From positions 49,284-113,283 of the forward strand of contig NZ_BROB01000004.1 of the NCBI RefSeq assembly GCF_024345185.1: 64,000 nucleotides of DNA, in the 5' to 3' direction. Shown here piece after piece: positions 57,584 through 64,000 of the stretch (positions are counted from its first letter, which is position 1; each line of letters opens with the position of its first letter). Origin of the DNA: Levilactobacillus humaensis. GTDB lineage: Bacteria; Bacillota; Bacilli; Lactobacillales; Lactobacillaceae. The notes beneath the pieces were generated by a model. The model was not told the DNA's origin. It searched no databases and saw nothing but the letters and a program-made list of their open reading frames with translations. The position numbers were made by a program, and so were the translations under genes.

Positions 57584-58750
57584 ATGCAGAAATTACATAT
57601 TAAGGGATTATTATTTATCGCCTTAGCAGTTTTAACGGTGATGGGGATCGGCAGTCAAACCGTACCGGCTGATGCGGCGGCCTACAAGACCGTGTCATCG
57701 CAGTCGTTGAAGACGACGGCGTATCACAAGAAGAGCACGAAGGGAGCCGTGTACAACCAGGCGCATACCCGTAAGATTGCCAACTTGAAGTCGTATCCGA
57801 ACACCACGTGGTACGTGTCCAAGAAGGTCGTCCTGAGACATGGGAAGACCAATGCCGTCTACTACTATGCCGTCAATGGCAAGCATACCGTCAAGGGTCT
57901 GATCTGGCACGGTTACCTCAAGCAGGGTAAGGCCCCCTTTGTTTTGAAGAAGGCTAAGGCCGCGGTGGCCGTCAACGAAGAGACGGGGAAAGTTGTTTGG
58001 TCCAAGCATGCCAACACGGCCCGGCCAATCGCTTCCGTTTCCAAGATCATGACCCTGTACCTGGTTCTTCAGAAGATTCACACCACGTCTGCTAAGTGGT
58101 CTGACCACGTTAAGACCAGCAATAAGGGTCTCGTCGCCATGGGAAATAGCTATTCCTGTGGGGGCTTCCGTTTCAAGAGCGGTCACAAGTACACCGTTCA
58201 GGAACTCTACTACGCCGCCCTGTTAGATTCTTCGAATAACGCGGCGATTGCTCTGGGCCAATGGGTCAGTGGGAGCAATGCTAAATTTATCAACAAGATG
58301 AACGCTCAGGCCAAGAGTTGGAACTTGGGCAAGGCCCACTTCGTTTCTGCTTCTGGATTGGAAAACAGTGACCTCCGTCAGTTTGGTTACAACTACGGCT
58401 CGGCTAACGCCAACAAGGTTTCCGCTAAGGACGTGGCCTACATCGCCCAACACTTAATTCAGGATTATCCACAAGTCTTGAAAGACGGTCAGATTGGGTC
58501 CAAGAAGGTCAATGGTCAAACCTGCTACAACTACAACAACTTGTTGAAGGGTCGGAAGTACTACCAGGCCAGCTTGAAGGTTGATGGGTTGAAGACTGGT
58601 TACACCCCACTGGCAGGTTACTGTTTTGTGGGGACCGCTAAGAAGAGCGGTCACAACCGGATCATCACGGTCGTTCTGCATGATGAGGACGAATTTACTG
58701 AAACCCGCTCATTGATGAACTACGTTTACAAGAACAATTTAGATAAATAA
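57584..58750 (+). CDS. Serine-type D-Ala-D-Ala carboxypeptidase (PBP5-like)
   Basis: A 388-residue secreted enzyme that trims the terminal D-Ala of peptidoglycan stem peptides. Signal peptide to about residue 32 (GLLFIALAVLTVMGIGSQTVPADAA shortened here to its core). An N-terminal basic/aromatic region of 80 residues, probably SH3-like wall binding, precedes the catalytic domain with SVSK (Ser151, Lys154), SSN in LLDSSNNAA, and KTG in VDGLKTGYT. There is no C-terminal membrane anchor of the PBP5 kind, so retention may rest on the N-terminal domain. WalR-type boxes lie upstream. Confidence 0.9.
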   Translation: MQKLHIKGLLFIALAVLTVMGIGSQTVPADAAAYKTVSSQSLKTTAYHKKSTKGAVYNQAHTRKIANLKSYPNTTWYVSKKVVLRHGKTNAVYYYAVNGKHTVKGLIWHGYLKQGKAPFVLKKAKAAVAVNEETGKVVWSKHANTARPIASVSKIMTLYLVLQKIHTTSAKWSDHVKTSNKGLVAMGNSYSCGGFRFKSGHKYTVQELYYAALLDSSNNAAIALGQWVSGSNAKFINKMNAQAKSWNLGKAHFVSASGLENSDLRQFGYNYGSANANKVSAKDVAYIAQHLIQDYPQVLKDGQIGSKKVNGQTCYNYNNLLKGRKYYQASLKVDGLKTGYTPLAGYCFVGTAKKSGHNRIITVVLHDEDEFTETRSLMNYVYKNNLDK

Positions 58751-58765
58751 AACGAAAAATAGTTT

Positions 58766-58811
58766 AACGGGTCACCCAGCGTATTGGTTAATACAGGGTG
58801 GCCCGTTTTTT
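58766..58811 (+). terminator. Intrinsic terminator after carboxypeptidase gene
   Basis: AACGGGTCACCC pairs with GGGTGGCCCGTT and TTTTT follows. Confidence 0.9.
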
Positions 58812-58918
58812 AGTTAGTGGTTGAGCGGTTACCAGCCAGGCCTAGTTAGGGGGTGAAGAGTTGTTGTCAGAGTGGCAATCGGGTATGATCAACACTAACA
58901 ACTCAGGGAGGTGCGGTT

Positions 58919-59743
58919 ATGCGGCCACGGATGATCATGACGGATTTAGACGGAACTTTTTTGGATGCCAATGGGCGGTATGATCGTGCAAGATTAGCGG
59001 ATCAACTGGCAGAGATGGCAGCACATCAGATTAAATTTGTCGTGACGACGGGGGACCCTTTAGACCACGTGATCGACTTATTTGGTGATCTGGCGCTTGC
59101 CCGAGACTTGGTCTACGTGGTAGAGGATGGAGCGCTGACGGTCACGGGTAGCGGCGAACAACTGGCCTGTCAGCCGATCCCTCGTGATCTTTGGCAGTCA
59201 GCTGTACGCTGGCTACGGACGGCGCCTGTGATGGAACACCCCTATCTGATCGCCTGTGGTCGTGACCGGGCCTATGCGGATTTACCGGCTGACAGCGATC
59301 GATTTCACCAATCTCAAGTCTTCTATCCACAACTGACTAGTGTGGCGGATCTGACTGCGGTCGTGGACCCCATTCTTAAGCTAGATGTGACCTGGCTACA
59401 AGCGGACGTGACGTCGTTTGTAGTGGCATTTAATGACCGATTTGAGGGTGATCTCGTCGCCACTAGTAGTGGGTTGGGTGGCTTGAATGTCAGCTTGCCA
59501 GGCGTGAATAAGGCCAGTGCGGTGGCAGAGCTGGGGCGTCGCTGGGACATTACGCCGGCTGAAATGGTCGCCTTTGGTGATTCTGGGAATGATCTGGCCA
59601 TGCTGCGATTGGTTGGCCAAGGATTTGCCGTCGCCAATGCCGCGGCAGAACTGATTAATGACAGTGAGATTCAACAGTTACCCCGGACCAACCAACAGGG
59701 GGCAGTCAGTGCGGCCATCGATAGCTTACTCGAACAGTTTTAA
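58919..59743 (+). CDS. HAD-superfamily Cof-type phosphatase
   Basis: A 274-residue Cof/YidA-type HAD phosphatase for sugar phosphates or flavin/pyridoxal phosphate. Motif I MTDLDGTFLD, motif II VVTTGDP, the Lys of motif III in LPGVNKASAV, and motif IV VAFGDSGNDLAML. A C2B cap lies between. GGGAGG is the ribosome site. It opens a short cluster with an orphan EIIC protein, a hydrolase and a second Cof-type phosphatase. Confidence 0.92.
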   Translation: MRPRMIMTDLDGTFLDANGRYDRARLADQLAEMAAHQIKFVVTTGDPLDHVIDLFGDLALARDLVYVVEDGALTVTGSGEQLACQPIPRDLWQSAVRWLRTAPVMEHPYLIACGRDRAYADLPADSDRFHQSQVFYPQLTSVADLTAVVDPILKLDVTWLQADVTSFVVAFNDRFEGDLVATSSGLGGLNVSLPGVNKASAVAELGRRWDITPAEMVAFGDSGNDLAMLRLVGQGFAVANAAAELINDSEIQQLPRTNQQGAVSAAIDSLLEQF

Positions 59744-59829
59744 AGGCGGCCACCTTAACCGAATGTTACGGGGGCCGTTAGCGCGTCGTTGCCCTTACAA
59801 TTTGAGTGTTAGGGCAGGAGGCGGCTAAA

Positions 59830-61125
59830 ATGAAACGAGAAACGGGCTGGCTAGGTAGCCACCTGATTCAGCTAGAAGTCACTTTTCGACAAAACTCACA
59901 GATCAAGGCCGTTAATCAGGCCTTCCATCTGGTATTTCCGGTGGTGCTGGTTGGGACACTAGCCGATATGTTTCGACAAACCTGGTTGGCATCGACGGGC
60001 TATTATTTTCAAACGTTACACGTGGGGGATTGGCTGATGCAACGCACAGTCCTCAAACATTACTTGAGCCTGCTGAGTGCGGGTACTCTGGGGCTAGTCG
60101 CCATGTTCATGGCTTTTGCCGTCAGTTATTATCTGGTGGCACCGGTCACCAAAAGAACGACGGATCGGTTGATGGTCGGGGTGGTCGCGGTCACGGGGCT
60201 CAAGTTCTTTAACGTGGATCGGCTGACATTGTTGAACGGACAACCCGTTCAGTGGCTCTCAAATAATTTAGGAATTTCTGGTATTCTAGTCGGTATTTTG
60301 ATTGGTTTGGTTGTTGGCGATGGCTATCGCTGGGGGATTCGACACTGGCTATTGGCCGAGGAAAGATTGGGACAAACAATGACGATTGCCAGCATTTGGT
60401 TGCTGGTATTAGCGGCGGCTGGCTTGGCCTGGACCTTGACACAAAAGGGAAGCCTGAATGCCACCTTCCTTAGTCTCGCACGTTGGCCGTTCCCGCTCCC
60501 CCATCGTCTACCAGGCCTGTTGGGATTTAGTCTACTGACTGGCTTGTGTCAGTGGTTGGGTATCTTAGGACCCGTGGCCAGTGTTGGGGGTCAGTCGGTG
60601 GAAGTGGCGCAGAACTTGACGTCCGTCCTGACCCATGCCGGCTGGCAGATTCCCCATCCGATTACGATTCATACGGTAGTGGATGTCTATACGAACTTTG
60701 GGGGACCAGGGATGATGCTTGGCCTCCTGCTGGCCATCTATTTAGGTCATTCGAATGGCGCACAACGGCGAGTTGGGGCGGCCTGTTTACTGCCGACCCT
60801 AGGCAACTTTAATGCCCCGCTAATGGTCGGCCTACCTGTCGTCTTGAGTCCCATCTTAGGGATTCCCTTTTTGGTAACGCCGGTCGTCTGCAGTCTGTTA
60901 AGCTGGACCTGTCTTCAACTTCACTGGGTTCCTGCGGTGGCCTATCCCATTGCCAATGGGACGCCCGGAATCTTGCAGGGCTTTTTGGGCACTGGGGGCA
61001 ATATGGCGGCGTTAGCCTTAGCAGGTGCTGAGCTACTGATCAGTGTCTTAATCTATTACCCATTCGTCAAATGGTCACGACTAGCGGGGGAGGCGGCTCA
61101 TCATGTTGAAAAGACGAATCATTAG
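59830..61125 (+). CDS. Orphan PTS EIIC-like permease (lactose/cellobiose family)
   Basis: A 431-residue membrane protein with about ten hydrophobic segments. The C-terminal half has the EIIC block FNAPLMVGLPVVLSPILGIPFL, normally FNINEPVIFGLPIVLNP, and GTPGILQGFLGTGGN before YYPFVKW, characteristic of LacE/CelB-type EIIC. The usual conserved acidic residue in NEPV is replaced by Ala (NAPL). No EIIA or EIIB is fused or adjacent, so it is either a partner of remote EIIAB proteins or no longer a PTS permease. AGGAGG precedes the ATG. Confidence 0.75.
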   Translation: MKRETGWLGSHLIQLEVTFRQNSQIKAVNQAFHLVFPVVLVGTLADMFRQTWLASTGYYFQTLHVGDWLMQRTVLKHYLSLLSAGTLGLVAMFMAFAVSYYLVAPVTKRTTDRLMVGVVAVTGLKFFNVDRLTLLNGQPVQWLSNNLGISGILVGILIGLVVGDGYRWGIRHWLLAEERLGQTMTIASIWLLVLAAAGLAWTLTQKGSLNATFLSLARWPFPLPHRLPGLLGFSLLTGLCQWLGILGPVASVGGQSVEVAQNLTSVLTHAGWQIPHPITIHTVVDVYTNFGGPGMMLGLLLAIYLGHSNGAQRRVGAACLLPTLGNFNAPLMVGLPVVLSPILGIPFLVTPVVCSLLSWTCLQLHWVPAVAYPIANGTPGILQGFLGTGGNMAALALAGAELLISVLIYYPFVKWSRLAGEAAHHVEKTNH

Positions 61126-61912
61126 TTTTCTAGTCTTAGTGGCAGCCCTACTGCTATTGAGTGTGCCAGGTTTTCTCTGGCGGCCCCAGCAGGTTGCAAG
61201 CGTGCGAGCCACGTATCGGAGTGCCATGGCCCCCGTCTTCCTGGTTCCAGGGTCTAGTGCCACGCAGAATCGGTTTAACGAGTTGGTCACGGAGCTGAAC
61301 CATGAGACAACCACCAAGCATAGTCTGTTGCGAGTGGAAGTGATGACCAATGGTGAGATTCAATATACGGGGAGCATCACGCGTAAAGATACCCAACCTA
61401 TCATTGTTGTGGGTTTTCAGAACCATCATGATGGCTATGACACCATTAAAAAGCAAGCTATTTGGTTTAACTTGGCCTTTCGTCAATTACAGAAGACCTA
61501 TCACTTTAACCACTTTTCTGCGATGGGGCACTCCAATGGGGGCCTGGTCCTGACGCTATTTCTGGAACACAGCTTGCCTAAGGACACCTATGCAGAACGC
61601 CTGATGACCATTGGGACGCCATTCAACTTGGAGGAGAGTAGTCCGGATGTGGATACGTCACTTTTTAAGGAACTCTCGGCCGATCGTAAACGACTGCCAC
61701 GAACGCTAACAGTCTATTCGATTGCCGGTAGTGAGGGGTACGCTGGCGATGGGATCGTCCCCTTTGACAGCGTTAACCGGGGAAAGTTGATCTTTCAAGG
61801 TAACGTCCGCCATTTTACCCAGATGACGATTACGGGTGCCAACGCCAATCACGCTGACTTACCGGAGAACCAACAAATCGTGGCTTTGATTCGTTCAGAC
61901 CTCCTGACGTAA
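61103..61912 (+). CDS. DUF915-type alpha/beta hydrolase, membrane-anchored or secreted
   Basis: A 269-residue protein overlapping the EIIC gene by 23 bases. An N-terminal hydrophobic segment (IISFLVLVAALLLLSVPGFLW) acts as signal or anchor. The hydrolase core shows VFLVPGSSATQNRF, the nucleophile elbow FSAMGHSNGGLVL, an Asp region GYAGDGIVPFDS and a His in FTQMTITGANANHADLP, as in the DUF915/Cbr lactobacillar family. Substrates are unknown; esters or acylated carbohydrates are possible (inference). Confidence 0.85.
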   Translation: MLKRRIISFLVLVAALLLLSVPGFLWRPQQVASVRATYRSAMAPVFLVPGSSATQNRFNELVTELNHETTTKHSLLRVEVMTNGEIQYTGSITRKDTQPIIVVGFQNHHDGYDTIKKQAIWFNLAFRQLQKTYHFNHFSAMGHSNGGLVLTLFLEHSLPKDTYAERLMTIGTPFNLEESSPDVDTSLFKELSADRKRLPRTLTVYSIAGSEGYAGDGIVPFDSVNRGKLIFQGNVRHFTQMTITGANANHADLPENQQIVALIRSDLLT

Positions 61913-61973
61913 GCACGGTTTATTTCGACGCGCGTTACGTGTAAACTAGAGGAGAAATGGAGGCCAACGACGA

Positions 61974-62789
61974 ATGATAAAGATGATTGCGCTCGACCTA
62001 GACGAGACGCTACTGAATACAGATAAGACTATTAGTGAAAAGAATGCGGCAACCTTGCGGCAATTACATGCGGCGGGGATTAAGGTGGTGCTCTGCACGG
62101 GCCGCCCAATTAATGCCATCTGGAAGTACTTGGAACAATTGGGATTGACGACTAGTGAGGATTACACGATTACCTTTAATGGGGCCCTCGTGATTCAAAA
62201 CACGACTAAGGATGTGCTCGCTCAGAGTGGTTTAAGCAAACAAGATTTCCAGCCACTGCATGACTTTGCGGCTGAGAATGGGTATCCACTGGACGTTCTG
62301 GACTTTGACCAGGTCTACCCAGTGGCCGATCTCAAGCCATCTGAATATCAAAAGATGTTGAAGGCACCCATGGAATTTATTCCAACGACCTTCGCTGATT
62401 TGCCAGAGCACTTGTTCAGTAAGGCCGTTATGGCCACTGATCCGGCAACATTGGACCAGGTTGTGGCCAACTTGACACCTGAACTGCACAAACAATACCA
62501 TGTGGTGCGTTCTCAACCGAAGATCCTTGAATTCTTGGCCGCTGATATGGACAAGGCGGTGGGACTAGGCCAACTGTTAACACACTTTGGCTGGGACTTC
62601 GACCAACTCATGGCATTCGGTGATGCCGAAAACGACCTGGGGATGATTAAGGCCGCGGGAGATGGTGTTGCCATGTTAAATGGGCAACCCGAAATTAAGT
62701 CAGCTGCCAATCATCAAACCCCGACAACAAACAATGAGGCGGGGGTTGCGGCTTATTTGGAACAAGTCTTTCCCGAAGTTTTAGCCTAA
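61974..62789 (+). CDS. HAD-superfamily Cof-type phosphatase (YidA-like)
   Basis: A 271-residue sugar phosphatase-type HAD protein. Motif I IALDLDETLLN, motif II VLCTGRP, motif III Lys in DMDKAVGLGQLL, motif IV MAFGDAENDLGM, and a C2B cap at about 85-190. The YidA branch favours sugar phosphates. GGAGAAATGGAGG stands before the start. It is the second Cof-type enzyme of this cluster, and the two are clearly paralogous in domain order but far apart in sequence. Confidence 0.93.
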   Translation: MIKMIALDLDETLLNTDKTISEKNAATLRQLHAAGIKVVLCTGRPINAIWKYLEQLGLTTSEDYTITFNGALVIQNTTKDVLAQSGLSKQDFQPLHDFAAENGYPLDVLDFDQVYPVADLKPSEYQKMLKAPMEFIPTTFADLPEHLFSKAVMATDPATLDQVVANLTPELHKQYHVVRSQPKILEFLAADMDKAVGLGQLLTHFGWDFDQLMAFGDAENDLGMIKAAGDGVAMLNGQPEIKSAANHQTPTTNNEAGVAAYLEQVFPEVLA

Positions 62790-62793
62790 TCGG

Positions 62794-62807
62794 TGTGAAC
62801 GCTTGCA
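62794..62807 (+). promoter_or_regulatory. Candidate cre site (CcpA operator)
   Basis: TGTGAACGCTTGCA fits the cre consensus TGWNANCGNTNNCA at every defined position. It starts 77 bases before the secreted-protein gene. Carbon catabolite control is inferred. Confidence 0.55.
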
Positions 62808-62870
62808 TTTTGAGAAAAACCATGTCAGTATAAAAGGTGTACTGGATGAATTTTAAGGAGGATTATAGTC

Positions 62871-63521
62871 ATGAAACGTTTGATGGTGAAATTGGGGTTA
62901 ACCGCGATGGCTTTAGGTACACTGGGTGGTTTAGTTAGTCCTAGTGTCACGGCTAGCGCTAAAGCCAAGCCAACGATCACGAATACTGATCTAAAACGGT
63001 ACTATAAGAGTTCAAAATCCAAGACCGCCTTTTATTTTAAGACTTATAAGAGTGGTAAGAAGACGGGAACCTTACTTATTTTGGGGGACTTTGGATCATC
63101 AGCTAATGTGAAATATGGGGTACCTTCGTCAATCAAGCTCAGCAAGAATCGGCAGACCTTGACGACCAAGTACCGCTTGATTCAGTTCAAGACGGCAGAT
63201 AACAAGACCACGACGGCTTTGAGCAAGAAGACTTACACGTTTAAGTTGACCAAGACGTCTAGCACGCACTTCACGACTAAAATCGCGGGAAGTAATGCCA
63301 GTCGTCGGTTAGCAACCTCAGGGAAGAAGTATACTTATACCAAGACCAAGACGAGTCCCGGTGCTAAGTACGCTAAGAAGTACGTTCGGCCAGTTCTGTA
63401 TCAACAATACAAGAAGGCCTTTGCGTCACTAGCTAAGGACCAACAAAAGAAGTTTGCTAATCAGTACGCGGACATGGGTGTTAAGACCATGACCAACAAC
63501 TTTAACTACAAGATTAAGTAA
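62871..63521 (+). CDS. Secreted lysine/threonine-rich protein
   Basis: A 216-residue exported protein with signal peptide (KLGLTAMALGTLGGLVSPSVTASA, cleaved near ASA). The mature part is beta-rich and very basic, with many Lys-Thr and Tyr-Lys pairs (KKYTYTKTKT, KTYTFKLTKT), and a helical end (YKKAFASLAKDQQKKFANQY). It resembles cationic exported lactobacillar proteins that associate with the wall, but I do not recognise a family. A full-match cre site lies upstream. AAGGAGG precedes the ATG. A terminator follows. Confidence 0.75.
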   Translation: MKRLMVKLGLTAMALGTLGGLVSPSVTASAKAKPTITNTDLKRYYKSSKSKTAFYFKTYKSGKKTGTLLILGDFGSSANVKYGVPSSIKLSKNRQTLTTKYRLIQFKTADNKTTTALSKKTYTFKLTKTSSTHFTTKIAGSNASRRLATSGKKYTYTKTKTSPGAKYAKKYVRPVLYQQYKKAFASLAKDQQKKFANQYADMGVKTMTNNFNYKIK

Positions 63522-63529
63522 CATAAATT

Positions 63530-63560
63530 GGCAACCATATATTCTTATGGTTGCTATTTT
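63530..63560 (+). terminator. Intrinsic terminator after secreted-protein gene
   Basis: GGCAACCATA pairs with TATGGTTGC and TATTTTTA follows. Confidence 0.85.
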
Positions 63561-63576
63561 TATACTTGCTTAATTT

Positions 63577-63762
63577 GGCCGCCTGCGGCTGCCAGAGATT
63601 CCGCCTGCTGTGGGGACGCTTCAGCCCTGTGGGCTTCTCGCTCGACTTTAAGCCCCGCCAGGGGCGCGGGTCTTAAAGGTCGCCCGGGCAGTAAGGCCGA
63701 GAAAATCACTCGGTCTAACTGTCCCGCCACGGCTGGCTACATCCCTGGCCTCCTCTGGCTAA
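63577..63762 (+). repeat. Structured intergenic element, subtype A copy 3
   Basis: The third copy of the element at 1326-1510. It has GCCGCCTGCGGCTGCCAG, CTGTGGGGACGCTTCAGCCC and ATCCCTGGCCTCCTCTGGC. The inner hairpin is GGCAGTAAGGCCGAG / CTCGGTCTAACTGTCC. It lies behind a terminator. The rest of the 63522-63953 gap holds a second hairpin at 63861-63914 and a stretch without features. Confidence 0.88.
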
Positions 63763-63860
63763 GAGTGATGATGGTCCAAACGAAGTATAGGTTCTCCTCA
63801 GTTTGGGTATATTTATACTGCATGGTGAAGGCAGAAGTTCGGTCCCAATTGATTACACTC

Positions 63861-63914
63861 AAAAATCCGTAACCGTTGTCGTGTTGTCTTAGACAATAGT
63901 TACGGATTTTATTT
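63861..63914. terminator. Bidirectional hairpin terminator at right edge
   Basis: AAAATCCGTAAC pairs with GTTACGGATTTT, flanked by A/T runs. It probably ends the transposase transcript entering from the right. Confidence 0.7.
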
Positions 63915-63953
63915 TATTGGTGAGGGAGATTGCAAGAATTATCCGAACACTTA

Positions 63954-64000
63954 TTAGAACCTCATCTGTTCCCAGAAGACCTCTAATGGTGTACGCCAAT
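63954..64000 (-). mobile_element. 3' end of a transposase gene (IS30/IS3-like), cut by window edge
   Basis: On the minus strand the last 14 codons read WRTPLEVFWEQMRF and stop. R-TP-EVF near the C-terminus is the usual ending of DDE transposases of the IS30 and IS3 groups. The rest of the gene and the right inverted end lie outside. Only a short piece is visible, so the family is uncertain. Confidence 0.45.

Noticed and set aside
57695..58186. 163-codon frame opposite the carboxypeptidase
   Set aside because: It overlaps the catalytic SxxK region of the sense gene and lacks support.
1..64000. CRISPR array, rRNA operon, prophage
   Set aside because: No regularly spaced direct repeats of CRISPR size, no rRNA sequence blocks and no phage structural or integrase genes are seen. 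The short tandem repeats found are coding (15151-15420) or a single pair (57462-57501).

Overview
The window looks like chromosomal DNA of a low-GC Gram-positive of the family Lactobacillaceae, with base composition near one half G+C by eye. A heterofermentative lineage such as Levilactobacillus or a relative is likely, but that is inference. The signs are strong AGGAGG ribosome sites, many hairpin-plus-T-run terminators, an LPQTG sortase anchor, lipobox proteins, a PepO endopeptidase, a YbhE-type 6-phosphogluconolactonase, paired VIT/CCC1 metal transporters, a PerR regulator and purine and TPP riboswitches. No prophage, CRISPR array or rRNA operon is visible. The far right edge appears to hold the 3' end of a transposase.

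Layout. 0-6.8 kb: a cut HAD hydrolase, DUF488, DNA-3-methyladenine glycosylase, menG, map, two very small proteins, an MFS exporter and an alpha/beta hydrolase. 7-14.5 kb: a coupled YdiB-like shikimate/quinate dehydrogenase and SDR pair, a PEPCK/HprK-like P-loop protein, phosphoglucomutase with a long folded leader, and galE. 14.6-25.4 kb: surface and envelope functions (LPQTG adhesin with acidic Pro/Gly repeats, PepO, MarR regulator, lipoprotein, universal stress protein, YibE/F membrane pair, amidase) and perR. 25.6-31.4 kb: VIT pair, amino acid permease, acetyltransferase, pgl and small membrane proteins. 31.4-35.6 kb: a coupled three-gene DNA-processing operon (XPD/DinG-type helicase with an N-terminal nuclease domain, a second PD-(D/E)XK-like protein, an sce7725-family protein) behind a LexA-like box. 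35.6-42.6 kb: an HPr-fold paralogue without the active-site histidine, the pstSCAB phosphate operon with PhoP-like direct repeats, a MocR regulator and an acetyltransferase. 42.6-53.8 kb: glycerol facilitator, tRNA-Ala(CGC), NatAB-like ABC exporter, riboswitch-controlled xanthine permease, asparaginase, a repeat beta-barrel/zinc-ribbon/macro-domain operon and a TMEM175 channel. 53.8-57.4 kb: TPP riboswitch and ykoEDC-tenA for thiamine-precursor salvage. 57.5-64 kb: D,D-carboxypeptidase, two Cof-type HAD phosphatases around an orphan EIIC and a DUF915 hydrolase, and a secreted protein.

The most unusual content is non-coding. Six intergenic elements of about 185 bp (subtypes A, B and C) share one architecture: complementary ends, a conserved CTGTGGG block and a terminal hairpin whose two strands change together between copies. 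A second, unrelated family of 121-bp long-hairpin elements (D) has two full and two reduced copies, each placed just behind a terminator. Both families keep base pairing while changing sequence, which points to selection on an RNA or DNA fold.

Sequence-level regulatory links also stand out: WalR-type boxes upstream of both the amidase and the carboxypeptidase, PerR-like boxes at perR, the VIT operon and the MFS gene, a LexA-like box on the -35 of the helicase operon, and a terminator-like attenuator between pstS and pstC.
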